DNA of 64,000 bases. It comes from Sporopachydermia quercuum. Lineage: Eukaryota > Ascomycota > Sporopachydermiomycetes > Sporopachydermiales > Sporopachydermiaceae. The DNA lies in NCBI GenBank assembly GCA_001599295.1, contig BCGN01000001.1:1798001-1862000 (forward strand), given 5' to 3'. Shown here piece by piece: positions 41,869-52,657 of the stretch (positions within the stretch are counted from its first letter, which is position 1; each line of letters begins with the position of its first letter). The notes beneath the pieces are model-generated. The model saw only the letters and a program-made list of their open reading frames with translations. It was not told the origin of the DNA and did no database searches. The position numbers and the translations under genes were made by a program.

Positions 41869-44505
41869 TCATTGTCCATCATCACCTTTCTCTCTACTAC
41901 TTTCTAATGTACTCCAACCCAAACGTCTATTCAATCTTTCATACTTCATACGATCCTTCTCAGAAACACTGGGTCTCACGTTATTAAATGCACTCTCAAA
42001 ATCGGTCATTGTTATTTTAACAACTGCTGTGCTAACAGAATGCTTCAAATATGAATTCCTTGTATCAACTGTAGCTCCATCATCAACAGCTTTCCCATTA
42101 ATACTGGTATCATCAGTACTATCACCACTGGCAATCGATTCATCTCCCTGAGCGATACCAGTAAACACAGCTCTTTTCAGGGCAACGATTGCTGCTTCTC
42201 TCGATAATGCTGCTAAATCAGCACCACTGAAAGATCGACATCTTTCATCATGGGCTAACGATACTAAATCGACACTTTCATCAATCGGACTCTTCTTAGT
42301 AACAGTACGTAAGATTTCCACTCGTTCAGCTACCGTTGGTAATTCAACATACAATGGTTTATCTAATCTGCCAGGTCTAAGCATTGCTGGATCGATCATA
42401 TCTGGTCTATTTGTTGCAGCAATAACATAAACCCCTTTCCTGTCACTCAATCCATCTAATTCCGTTAATAATGTATTGACAACCCTTGCTGATGATTCAG
42501 ATAACGATTCATCTCTTCGTGGAACCAAAGCATCTAGTTCATCAAAGAAGATAACGCATGGCATAGAGGCTCTTGCTCTAGTGAAAACTTGTCGCACTGC
42601 TCTTTCAGACTCTCCAACATACTTGTTCAGTAATTCAGGTCCTCTGATGGATATAAAATTGGCTCTTGATTCATTGGCAACAGCTTTAGCTAATAATGTT
42701 TTACCACAGCCAGGAGGACCCCATAGTAACACACCAGCAGGAGCGGTGATTCCAACTTGTTCATATAATTCTGGACGTTTGATGGGTTGGACAATTGCCA
42801 TATGAAGTTCAACTCTTATGCGTGATAANGCACCAATGTCGTCCCAAGTAACATCAGGCACTGTAGCAAAGCCTTCACGTTTGGATGTTGGTTGGACTGT
42901 TGGTAAGGCAGCAATGAAATCTTCAACTGTAATACTCAGGTGTAACAATTGTTCTTCAGTTAAAGGATTAGGATGTGCTGTGAGAAATTTCTGTACTGCT
43001 GACATTGGTAGAGTAACTAAATTAGTGCTGATAGTAATTGGTATGCTATCATTATTGATCTCATCAGTATCAGTGCCATTGGTAATAGTGGTAGTATCAT
43101 CTCGAGAGTTTTCCTCTGTGACCTTATCACCATCGATCTCCATATCATCAGCTGGTTGAACTCCTTTCAAAACATCTTCACTAAATACTCTTCTAATGCA
43201 AGCAATACCTGCCGCTGCCGTTAAGGCATGTAAATCAGCACCAACATAACCTGGGGTTAATTTAGCTAGCATTTTGAAATCAAAATCACCAGAAACGCGA
43301 ATTTTCGATAGCATTGCCTTCAAAATGGTCTCTCTTGCCTTTTCATCAGGCACTGTAATACAGATTTCTCTATCAAATCTTCCAGCTCTTCTCAAAGCAG
43401 GATCCAATGCATCAGGACGATTGGTAGCCCCCAGTATTATTACAGCTTTACCATCAGTATTATCAAGCGACATTTCATCAATACTAGTAAGCAACTGGGC
43501 TACTATTCTTCTCTCCATTTCTCTGCCTGCTGTTTCCCTCTTTGGTGTAATCGCATCTATCTCATCAAAAAATATAATACAAGGTGCCAATGATTTGGCT
43601 TCGCCAAATATCTCTCTGATCTTCTTTTCTGACTCCCCGGACATGCCTGATACAACACTTGGTGCCGAAACGTTTAAGAACGGTACATCCAGTTCTCCTG
43701 CTAATGCATTGGCTAAAGTAGTCTTACCACAGCCAGGAGGACCATGCAGTAATACACCTCTTGGAGGTCTTATNCCTGTCGACATATATATCTCAGGATG
43801 AAGAATTGGCAAACCAACTAATTCCATTAAATCAGAAATAGTATCATCTATACCTCCAAGGTCAGATAGTCTGATCTTGGGAGTACTGGACTCAATTTTT
43901 GACTTCTTCTTTTTACCACTTGAGTGTTCTCTATCTTTGCTCTTTCGTTTGCTAGTTTTGCTATCCTTTCCAGTAGATTCCTCTTTTGATGGTTTTGATT
44001 CTTTTGACGAGTCGTTATCAGCATCTGTACCATTCGATACTAAAGGATTATTCCACAAACTAATAATACTTTTGTTCATGCTATTCTGAACTTCCTCAGA
44101 TACTGACATAAGCTCCTTGTCTCCCATACCATCAAATTCACTGTCTATATCAATGACTTCAGGTTCATCTTGTAGATTCAATTCTGCTAGCTCGGACTTC
44201 TCCATTTCCCGTACTTTTTGAAGAGCTTTACCTATACCTTTCTCCAAAATTATTTTCTTGGTTCTTCTTAATAAATGGTCTACTCGTTGGCAAAAATCTA
44301 ATACTTCCGTGGAAGATAGGTCCTTAGCGTATGCCAAATCTTGCAAATCTGGTTCCGCTTCATTTTCTGGTAAATTATTAAGCTTGAAGCCCGACTCTTT
44401 GAGTCTTCTTCTATGATTCACAGTTGTCTTTTCATCTAGCAATTTATATATTGATTCGACAATCCTATTGTCAACGTTCTTGTCACTATTTGATTTAGAT
44501 GACAT
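41869..44505 (-). CDS. RIX7: AAA-ATPase Rix7 (NVL), pre-60S maturation
   Basis: I start at 44505 (MSSKSNSDKNVDNR), giving 878 residues; the upstream in-frame ATG at 44583 adds 26 residues without family likeness. Rix7 is a hexameric type II AAA-ATPase that removes Nsa1 from pre-60S particles in the nucleolus. The N-terminal domain contains SKSKDREHSS-type basic low complexity, probably with nuclear localisation signals. Two AAA modules follow. D1 has GPPGCGKTTLANALAG (~residue 253) and IIFFDEIDA; D2 has GPPGCGKTLLAKAVANES (~594) and VIFFDELDA. Both Walker B Glu residues are present. SGMSGESEKKIREIF and GYVGADLHAL are typical of Rix7/NVL rather than Cdc48. The two N bases (42829, 43774) are silent third positions (GCN, GGN). 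Confidence 0.95.
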   Translation of the reverse strand: MSSKSNSDKNVDNRIVESIYKLLDEKTTVNHRRRLKESGFKLNNLPENEAEPDLQDLAYAKDLSSTEVLDFCQRVDHLLRRTKKIILEKGIGKALQKVREMEKSELAELNLQDEPEVIDIDSEFDGMGDKELMSVSEEVQNSMNKSIISLWNNPLVSNGTDADNDSSKESKPSKEESTGKDSKTSKRKSKDREHSSGKKKKSKIESSTPKIRLSDLGGIDDTISDLMELVGLPILHPEIYMSTXIRPPRGVLLHGPPGCGKTTLANALAGELDVPFLNVSAPSVVSGMSGESEKKIREIFGEAKSLAPCIIFFDEIDAITPKRETAGREMERRIVAQLLTSIDEMSLDNTDGKAVIILGATNRPDALDPALRRAGRFDREICITVPDEKARETILKAMLSKIRVSGDFDFKMLAKLTPGYVGADLHALTAAAGIACIRRVFSEDVLKGVQPADDMEIDGDKVTEENSRDDTTTITNGTDTDEINNDSIPITISTNLVTLPMSAVQKFLTAHPNPLTEEQLLHLSITVEDFIAALPTVQPTSKREGFATVPDVTWDDIGXLSRIRVELHMAIVQPIKRPELYEQVGITAPAGVLLWGPPGCGKTLLAKAVANESRANFISIRGPELLNKYVGESERAVRQVFTRARASMPCVIFFDELDALVPRRDESLSESSARVVNTLLTELDGLSDRKGVYVIAATNRPDMIDPAMLRPGRLDKPLYVELPTVAERVEILRTVTKKSPIDESVDLVSLAHDERCRSFSGADLAALSREAAIVALKRAVFTGIAQGDESIASGDSTDDTSINGKAVDDGATVDTRNSYLKHSVSTAVVKITMTDFESAFNNVRPSVSEKDRMKYERLNRRLGWSTLESSREKGDDGQ

Positions 44506-45854
44506 TGCGCATATATTTGTAATACTAGCACATGGACGATAAGTACGCAAACGTATTGAGATCTGGCTTCCACCGGCAACCAAAATCTATTATCGAATCT
44601 AACATAAATAGTTTGGCGGGGCTAAACAAACTGCTGCAATAAATAATGTGATATAGTTCGAATCAAGCAACTCATTAACAGCAAACAGTAAAAAAAATCA
44701 TGACACGATATCCTCTCCTCCTGATTCCTTCTTCATTTCTTTCTCACATAGTTGACAATTTTTTTCTGTTACTATGGCTAATAAAGATATTTTCCGTTAT
44801 TGGCAATCTTCTTGGATTATTTCCGAAATTTAAAAGCAGTTATATATTTCCATACTTGAATGGTCTTCCAATTCAAGTATTTCCTTCTATTCTTGGAATG
44901 AGCAGATTTTTTCACTTCACTGCGGCAAATTTTTTGTATGAAGCAAAAAGGTTCAGCAAACTTAAAATAAAGTTGTATAGGAAACAAACTGTTAGCATCA
45001 AATTACTTATAATTAGTTCATTCTATTACCATAATAAGAACTAAAGTGTAAACCATTTCAAGTGGTTAATTCTGTAGAAATCTAAACATCAAACTGGTTT
45101 TCATTGTCATGCAGAGTAATCATTTCGTCATTCTCGAATAGTCTTTAAGATCAATTAAACAATTAAACAATTGAGTCAACTAATTGTGAAACTTCACATT
45201 GTTTAAATTGCTTGCTATTCAAGCTACATTTACTCAATTCATGCTGTATATAGTTGGATTCTTGCAAGCTCAAGTAACTCCATCTTGGATCGAATTCGCT
45301 TTCTACTCATTAATTCCATAATCAGTTAATCTTCAGCAACTTATTTCAAATCTTGCATAATTCCACATATTTTTGCATGCACTAGCTGGTTCTTGTCCCG
45401 TAAACACTATATTAAAACCCAGATCAGGTAGTTTCATCTAAACTCTAACTTATTTGAAAGTTTATCCCATTTCATTCTACAATTTCGATTTCTCGGGGCG
45501 AACTCTTTCCAGGGTGAAAAATAATGTCTGGAAATAACTTATAAAGTCAAGAGACTAAAAGGGAATAAAGTATATTCATATAGAATAGAATAAGTTATAA
45601 AATCCCTTCCAGATCCATCATTTTACTGCGACTAGCTTGTTAGAGCCTGAATACTGGTTCTCACTTATTAGATAATTTCGCTTGGATATATTTTTCTTGT
45701 TTATGTATCCAACAATCAGCTGTATTATACATTGAGTAATCTAGCATCGGAATAGACTGGACTGACCATTCAGAACTTCTGTGTACTATATAAATTTACA
45801 TTGTTCGAATTTCTACTCTATTGAGTTAATTTGATTGTCTCATAGAGTATTGGG
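44506..45854. other. Intergenic, 1.35 kb, RIX7 / Q-rich gene
   Basis: This is the divergent promoter region of RIX7 (-) and the Q-rich gene (+). A 114-codon plus frame at 44700-45044 is T-rich and hydrophobic with no family likeness, and I do not accept it as a gene. No RNA gene is visible. Confidence 0.45.
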
Positions 45855-46021
45855 ATGAATATGAATGAAGAAGTTTGCACTATTTCTCCCTCGCGTAAGC
45901 GAGCTACAGGAGAATTTCATCACTCATCTGCCTTTACTCAAGAAATGGAATATCTTAAGCGAGTGAAGAGAAGATTACCTAATCCCCGACCTGACAATCA
46001 ACAACAACTGCAACTGCAACT

Positions 46022-46055
<34 letters not shown>

Positions 46056-46331
46056 ACGCAACAGCAAATGCATTTTCAACAAAATCAATCACAAGTTGGG
46101 GAACAGCAATCTGTTATTGAAGGTCAAAATCAATCCGTACAGTCTCATCAACATACTCATACTCATACTCATACTCAGAGTACCCACCATAGTCATCCCT
46201 TTGATGGACCTTGCTCATGTTGTACTCAATTTGAATATGATGATGAATATGACGATTTTGACGAATATGACTTCAATGATATTGAATCCTTTCCTAATGG
46301 ATGTGTGCCTTTCTATAACACTGGGAAATAA
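45855..46331 (+). CDS. Small Gln-rich protein with His-Thr repeat, function unknown (158 aa)
   Basis: I do not recognise a family. The N terminus (CTISPSRKRATGEF and LKRVKRRLPNPRP) is basic and nucleus-like. Residues ~50-75 are a Gln tract encoded by near-uniform CAA/CAG repeats. About four His-Thr units follow, encoded by CATACT repeats. After SHPFDGPCSCCTQF, the C terminus is very acidic (DDEYDDFDEYDFNDIES) and ends FYNTGK. A compact basic-Gln-acidic layout with a CxCC motif suggests a regulatory or transcription-linked protein, but this is only an inference. It is a single exon, with stop TAA at 46329-46331. Confidence 0.7.
46015..46180 (+). repeat. Coding microsatellites: Gln (CAA/CAG) and His-Thr (CATACT) tracts
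   Basis: The Gln tract is within about 46000-46075 and the CATACT hexamer array is at about 46151-46176. A further AAAACG hexamer array lies just outside the gene at 46353-46370. All are prone to length variation. Confidence 0.85.
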
Positions 46332-46676
46332 ATGTATTATCAAGAAAAAAATGAAAACGAAAACGAAAACGAAAAATGGGTAGGTTGCAAANTATTATTT
46401 AACTGGTTTTAACAAAATAAAAGAATAAAAATTGTTTTGAATTTCAAATGAGTGACTGTCCAGAAAGGAACAATGATAGATAGATAGTGTTGATGCTATC
46501 GTAAAACAAAGGAAGACGAAATAGTAAATCACCACCACATGTAGTAAAATTGAACACAAAATACTTGAAGAAAAAGATCTATTCACAGATGAAAGAGCTA
46601 TAAAATATTAATTGTACACTGATAGGATCTGATACAGTAAAAATCATAATAGTAGTTAACAATTAGAAGAGAATGA
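46332..46676. other. Short convergent intergenic region
   Basis: This lies between the Q-rich gene (+) and the AP180-like gene (-). It contains the AAAACG repeat and nothing else. Confidence 0.5.
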
Positions 46677-49069
46677 TTAAAGTAAATTTGGACCATTGTA
46701 TACACTCCCTCTAATGTTTTGCTGGTTCTGATTCAAGTTAGATCCATAATTCATATTCATGCCTGTCATGTTCATAGGATCCATTTGAGCACTTTGTTGG
46801 AAATTCATTTGAGGATTGAATCCCTGGAAATTGCCTGTATTATTAGGGAAGATGTTTGGATTAACCATACTCGTACCACCATTCATACCAGTAAAACTTG
46901 AGGCGCCAGCTAGTTGACCGTTAGCAACAGCCTTGGTTTCAGGAAATACTGGAATTGTATACTGCTGTTCTAATCCACCCATCGTCGCAAGGGGCTGTTG
47001 CTGCTGCTGAGTAAGAATACTACTTGATGAATCTGTTCTAAAAGGATTCGACCCTGTTGCTTGAGCTGATAATTTGTTATCAGGCAAGCCGGTAGCTGAA
47101 AAGGACTGTCTTTTAACTATATTGTTGCTGACATTGCCAAATCCAGCACCGGTTGGTTGATTAGCGAGAAATGGGTTGGCTTGATTCTGGGTTAAAGGAT
47201 TGGATTGTTGTTGAAGCTGTTGCTGCTGCTGAAGCTGTAACTGTTGATGTTGTAACTGCTGTTGTTGCAATTGCTGTTGTTGTAACTGTTGTTGTTGTAA
47301 CTGTTGTTGCTGCAATTGCTGTTGCTGTAGCTGCTGTAGCTGCTGNTGCTGTTGCTGTTGTTGCTGCTGTTGCATTTGTTGTTGATGTAACTGCTGCTGT
47401 TGCTGTTGGTGTTGTTGGGCAAAGTTTTGACCGGCAGCAAAAGGATTAGATGATGACGCATGCATAGGAATCTGCATACCTGTAGCTTGAGCTTGTGGGA
47501 AAACTGACTGCTGCTGTGGTTGCGTTTGCTGTTGTATCAATGACTCAACACCTGTGACTTGAGCAGTTTGTCCTTGTCCTAAACCAATACTAGAGCCATT
47601 GAATTGAGGTTGGGTCTGGCCTTGATTTTGCCCTGTCATTGCCATTGCCATGTTCAAATTGGCAAAAGGATTACTGGTCAATTGAGGATGTAACTGACCT
47701 TGGAAAATAGAACTACCGGATACAGATGGAGTGGTAGTGGTAGAACCAGTAGCAGAATTTGATGGCGATGAAAATAAAGTTTCCTGTAAGGCAATACCAT
47801 TAACTAGGTTCGCGGGAATAAATTGTGTATTTGGTGGTAGTGTTTGAGTGAAAATTTGCTGTTGAGCAACAGGTTGGAGTTGAATTTGATTTTTTTGAGT
47901 TTGCACTTGGGTCTGGGCTGGAGCTTGTTGTACTGCTTGAGATTGGATCTGACCTCGAGCTTGAGTTTGTTGTGATTGTTCCGCAAATGATTGNCCGTCG
48001 TCATTGGATGGTCTAGTTTTTGGGGCAACGGCTGAAACTGATCCTTTACCACTAGCTTCATGAGCTTGTCTTTCAGCTAAAAATTGAGTTCTATTGATCT
48101 CAAAGTTAGGATCATCAAGATACTCTCTCAAGCTTTGACCAAGCTGAGTAGGGGCATGCTTTATATTAGGAATATGTAATTTGGTAGAATACTCCAAATG
48201 TTTAGCAACTTTCAAATAATCAATAACATCAGATGTCATATTGGCAAAATCATTATAGATTTCTAAAGCCCTTTCAGCGTCAGGGCGAGACATTTCAAAA
48301 TAGTGTTCTAATATATTAATGACACCTTCATTGACCACTTGAAATAAGGATAATAAATCATTGACCAACATTCTAAATTCAGTCAAAACAATGTCATTGT
48401 TTACATCTTGTTCACGGAATCTACAACGCAACAAGACGGCAATCTGTCTAATGACACCTTCTACCTCGCGCAACAATCCTTTTTCCACTGACAGTTTTTT
48501 AAGTCTATTCACGTCACGGCCTCCAGAATTTGCTCTTACATAGTCGACTTTTAGTGCTGCGTATTGCTTTGCTCTTTCGGTGATGTAGCTAGCATAGCGA
48601 TGTAAATTTCTATCATCTGCTCCATTGCGAGGAATTTGTCTGGCATCTAACATATGTAAATGGGTTGAAAGGTATCTCAATGTTTTATCTTTCTCTCCCT
48701 CTCTGATCATGATATGTAAAACAATTAATGATTTATAAACAACACTCCATGCCGAATCGTTAAGTCTTATTTTTAAGTACTTCATAACAGCGTGAAAATC
48801 ATCGCTGTTTGAAGTCGCCATAAGAATTGGTTCAATATATTTTGGTTTAGGAGCTGCCACCTTGACTTTGGTAGCACCCTTTATAAGTTGTTAGTATGAA
48901 GTGATTAGATTCCATGTCAATACTGGATATCATTGTAGAAACCTATTTGAGCGTCTATTTGCTAATATTATCCAAAAGCATACTGTTCTTAGACGAGTAG
49001 CTTCAATCGCACACTCAATCACTCAAAACAAAACAAACATACCTTAACAATCTTCTCATAAGTAGTCAT
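46677..49069 (-). CDS. YAP1801: AP180-type clathrin adaptor with ANTH domain, two exons
   Basis: Exon 1 is 49043-49069 (27 bases, MTTYEKIVK) and exon 2 is 46677-48878. The 164-base intron has GTATGT, ATACTAACA and AAAG. The product is 742 residues. The ANTH domain (residues ~1-280) starts MTTYEKIVKGATKVKVAAPKPKY, the PIP2-binding N terminus, then shows AWSVVYKSLIVLHIMIREG. The rest is Gln-rich and disordered. It carries several NPF motifs (TSNPFANL, SSNPFAAG, QANPFLAN, GSNPFRTD), which bind EH-domain proteins such as Pan1 and Ede1. Long Gln tracts lie near the middle of the tail (47200-47400). It acts in clathrin-mediated endocytosis. S. cerevisiae has two copies, YAP1801 and YAP1802; I cannot tell which this is. 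Two N bases are third positions. Confidence 0.9.
47200..47405 (-). repeat. Gln-codon tract inside the AP180-like gene
   Basis: A near-continuous run of CAA/CAG (and CTG/TTG) on the minus strand encodes Gln with regular Leu and His interruptions. In other frames it gives Ala/Val or Ser/Asn shadows, which are not genes. Confidence 0.85.
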
Positions 49070-50086
49070 TTTGAATATCGATTATATGAATGAAAAACCA
49101 AAAAGTTCTATCTCTAAATATAGCAAAAACTACTACCTTCATTAACCAGTGTAGTTATTAGAACATATAATATATGTTGATAGATGTATCAATCAATGGC
49201 TGATATTGCTAACCCTTCCAGTGGAAACAACAATCGAAACAACAATCGAAACAACAATCAAACGCAGAAATCTCCAAGTCGATTCCACTCTTTCCAGCTT
49301 CCATATAATTGATAGGAAATCTGGTTCGATATGGCTTGAATACTCAGTGAGTCTCTTCCTCTGCCTTTGGTTGATTGGTTCTATTATATTTGATACATTG
49401 TTGGCAAAGAGATCAACTTATTGATTGATCAAAAAGAATTTAACGATACAAAACAATTATTCAACCACTTGAATCAGTTGTGAGATATGATTTGTATGAC
49501 AAACCTTAGTCATGGTGAGAAGTTGATTTGTCAGACAAAAAATAGGGATGTAAATATGGCAGTTACATGAGGCCAGGAGTATATTTGTTTACGTTATCAT
49601 CATATCAACTAAAGAATGAAGGCTATGGCTGATATTATATTTAGTAATGAAAGTGAAAATGTGAGGCATGTTTGTTAGGGTGATATGTAAATGGCAGTGG
49701 AGTTTGAGTTATTTCTGACAGAACAAGCATTGACACTTCCCTTACTGATAGCATTGTTCCTTGGGGGTTTTCAAACAACATTATTCTATTAATAGATTCA
49801 TTCATACAGAAGAAAAATAGTGTTTACCGATATTCTTTTCTAGTATTAAAATAGATATTGAAGATAGATACATTCTTATATATAAGACTTCCTCCAAAAT
49901 TTATAGATTCAAATCATTCTTCAATCAGACTCTTTATCTGTCTTCTCTCTTCGGTAATCGTCCCTTCCAAATTCCGACAATTGTCACCGTGTCATAAACT
50001 TCCACCCCCTAATTCCAACCCCAAATCCGAATTTACCATGATGATTCTCAGCATTGATTCTTCATGACTTAAGTTAATATCTCCTT
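49070..50086. other. Intergenic, 1.0 kb, with a small tandem repeat
   Basis: This is the AP180-like promoter and the 3' flank of the 856-aa gene. Three tandem copies of GAAACAACAATC lie at 49224-49259. The short frames around it lack any protein signature. Confidence 0.5.
49224..49259 (+). repeat. Tandem 12-base repeat, 3 exact copies
   Basis: The unit GAAACAACAATC is repeated three times head to tail, in the upstream region of the AP180-like gene. No function is evident. Confidence 0.9.
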
Positions 50087-52657
50087 TCATTCGACAGTAA
50101 CACACCCGTACCCCTTCTTTTCCCACATTTTCTTCAGCTGGTCACGTTTTTCTTTATTGACAGTTTGAGTANTATGTCCATTATTTGTAGTGAGACTTAT
50201 GGAGGACATACTGGCAGAATGAGGAGTACCTGTGTGTGGAGATATGTTTCTTCTAGTGAGTTTGTTCATTCGTACTCTTCCAGAACCACTAGAATTAATG
50301 GACATAGGATAAGCAGGGTTGTAGCTAGAATTGTAGGTTGAATTGCAATTAGTTGAGTGGTTAGGGGAATAGTTAGGTGAAAATTTAGGTGAATAAGATG
50401 NGCGTGACATGTTGGGACTGTGTTGTGGAGATGCTCTATTGAAACTCATTGTATGCATATTAGACTGTCTTTGAGATCTAATTGCATTTTGACGTTGATC
50501 GTTGGGCATCAAATTACCAATTAGTCCTCTTCCTGATACAGGAGGTGGAGCTTTGTTTGAAGGTAAAGCTGGTGGGAGAGTTGCAAATTGTGTACTACTC
50601 ATTGACATACGTTTCAGCTCTGGTGGTGTAGGAGCATAAGGATCAAGTATCAGCCTAGGGGTAGATGAAGATATTGCCATCGAATGTCTCTTCGGTGCCG
50701 GGAAGTTATGTGCTTGTAAGATGCCTAGGGGAACATCATTATCAAGATCGTCTTCTTCGATATATTTGGCAGCTGTTGGCGGTACTGATGATGTTAAGTT
50801 GGTTACAAGTTGCTGAGCTGTAGTAATGTTTTTAGCGGTTTTACCTCCTGTAACCTTTTTCATCTTTTGTCTGTAAACCGCCATTTGTTCTTGTTGTCTT
50901 GTACGTAATGAGTATGTATCTTGAGCATTTGATAACGGATCTACATCATCAGTTGATTTTATAGATGATTCTGATGCTATAGATCGAACTGTTAGTTTTC
51001 TTACTAGTTTGATGCGCTCAGCTGGCGAGAACACATATGGTTTATCATCATCACTAGTATCCTCTGTCAAATCAATTGTGTTTTCAATTCCTTGTTTGGT
51101 TTTTCCTTCTCGGATTTGCTCTCTATATGATAATTCAGCAGTTGTTTGGTTATTTGAAGTCTGTTCAAGACCATCATTTGCTTCATTATCGACTGCTGCA
51201 TAGACTGCTTTCAATCCGATTTTCTGTAAAAACCCAGATAATGACAATCCAGAACCGTCTTTATATGTATTGTCTGCAATGGTTTTATTGGGCTCCCCTT
51301 GCTCATCGATCAATCCAGCCTCCTCCTTAGGTTCCTCATCATGATGAATAACTGTATTTTCTTCTTCGTATTCAACACTATTAGTACTTGTAGATGTTTG
51401 TTCAGCATATAGTTCTTGTTTTGCTTTTCCAACGGGCTCTACTNGTAGAAATCTTTCGGGCTGTTGTTTTGTAGGCTGCATCATAACAGGTCCATTAATC
51501 CGCACGACTCGTTCCATTGTCGGGGTTGTCTGTCTACCAATCATGGGTCTTTGATCAATAGTTTGTTGTCTTCTGTAATCAAAATCATCATCTCTATCGC
51601 CATAGTATTTGATCACATCAAAACTATTGACTGATGAGAATGTTTGAGCAGATCCACCTGTACCTGTTCTAACGACGCTGAATACAGAGGAAACAGATGT
51701 AGCAGGAGTTGTTTCAGATGATTGGGAAATCAAATGATCATTTCTGAGATTGGCCGCTCTAGATTCTGTCCGCAAATTTATTTCTGTTCCTCTGGGTGGT
51801 TGTTGTGATATTGGTAGAAAGGATTCGCATTGGGGAATAACAGGACTCGGTAAAATGCTTGATTCAGATTCATATGATGCTAATGAGTGCATATCAGAAT
51901 TTGACACGCTTCTAGCAGCATCTGGCAATGTACTAGAATCAGACCTTTGAACTCCGGAACTGATACTAAGACGTGTACTGTTTGAAGGAACTCTTTTANT
52001 ATTACTGATGATATATGGCTTGTTTCTAGTATTTTTTTGTTCATCATTACCATAATTAACATTTCCAACACCATTACCATAAGTAACATTTGCAACAGCA
52101 TTAATGTCTTCGTCAATAATCACTATTGGTGACTCATTTGCAAGTATGCAACCACGGTTATTTCTTTTATCCAAATTCTTGCTCCTAGTTGCTGTGAAGT
52201 CAAATGATTCTGCTGTTGAAACAACTCTAATGTTTTGCCTATATTCCTCATCAGCTTCCGGAACCCAAGCTTCTCTCAGTATAATCTCAGAATGTCTCTT
52301 TGTAGACCCCATTCTTGAGACTGCCGGTATTCCAGCCGGGGGCTCCCATTCAAAATCAGCGGGAACAGAATAATGGTGTAGAGCTTTCATATCGTCGTTG
52401 TCTCCTTTATCGTAATTATGAATAGTAGGTGGTAACGTGGGTAAATCTTTCTCAAATACATCTCTTGTANTGGTTAAATCTGTAGTAGAATAAAATGCAG
52501 GACTGGTTCTATTTCTAATGGACACTGTTTCAATCGTAGATGAAGCTTTAGATGTTACAGACTTTTCTTGTGGCACGTTTGCAAATGCTTCTAAAGGGTC
52601 TTGCAACTGACCAAACACCAGCGATGGTGTTGATTTTCTTCTAGCGAAGAATTTCAT
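50087..52657 (-). CDS. Large disordered protein of unknown function (856 aa)
   Basis: I do not recognise this protein. It is mostly Ser/Thr/Asn/Pro-rich and appears disordered. Distinct short blocks are the basic N terminus MKFFARRKSTPSLVFGQ, PADFEWEPPAGIPAVSR at about residue 100, RPMIGRQTTPTMERVVRI, IDLTEDTSDDDKPYV (which resembles a SUMO-interaction motif), RHSMAISSSTPRLILDPYAP, and a helical C terminus DQLKKMWEKKGYGCVTVE. No signal peptide or membrane span is visible. Many Ser-Pro and RxxS sites suggest a phosphorylated signalling, cell-cortex or septum protein, but this is a guess. All five of its N bases fall on first or second codon positions, unlike the neighbouring conserved genes. 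The start choice is the first ATG; no intron is needed. Confidence 0.72.
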   Translation of the reverse strand: MKFFARRKSTPSLVFGQLQDPLEAFANVPQEKSVTSKASSTIETVSIRNRTSPAFYSTTDLTXTRDVFEKDLPTLPPTIHNYDKGDNDDMKALHHYSVPADFEWEPPAGIPAVSRMGSTKRHSEIILREAWVPEADEEYRQNIRVVSTAESFDFTATRSKNLDKRNNRGCILANESPIVIIDEDINAVANVTYGNGVGNVNYGNDEQKNTRNKPYIISNXKRVPSNSTRLSISSGVQRSDSSTLPDAARSVSNSDMHSLASYESESSILPSPVIPQCESFLPISQQPPRGTEINLRTESRAANLRNDHLISQSSETTPATSVSSVFSVVRTGTGGSAQTFSSVNSFDVIKYYGDRDDDFDYRRQQTIDQRPMIGRQTTPTMERVVRINGPVMMQPTKQQPERFLXVEPVGKAKQELYAEQTSTSTNSVEYEEENTVIHHDEEPKEEAGLIDEQGEPNKTIADNTYKDGSGLSLSGFLQKIGLKAVYAAVDNEANDGLEQTSNNQTTAELSYREQIREGKTKQGIENTIDLTEDTSDDDKPYVFSPAERIKLVRKLTVRSIASESSIKSTDDVDPLSNAQDTYSLRTRQQEQMAVYRQKMKKVTGGKTAKNITTAQQLVTNLTSSVPPTAAKYIEEDDLDNDVPLGILQAHNFPAPKRHSMAISSSTPRLILDPYAPTPPELKRMSMSSTQFATLPPALPSNKAPPPVSGRGLIGNLMPNDQRQNAIRSQRQSNMHTMSFNRASPQHSPNMSRXSYSPKFSPNYSPNHSTNCNSTYNSSYNPAYPMSINSSGSGRVRMNKLTRRNISPHTGTPHSASMSSISLTTNNGHXTQTVNKEKRDQLKKMWEKKGYGCVTVE

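Noticed and set aside
44700-45044. 114-codon plus-strand frame upstream of RIX7
   Set aside because: It is T-rich and rich in Phe, Leu and Ile, as expected for any frame in AT-rich DNA, has no recognisable domain, and lies in a divergent promoter.
47171-47461. Ala/Val-rich and Ser/Asn-rich frames across the AP180-like gene
   Set aside because: They are shadows of the CAA/CAG Gln tract in other frames.
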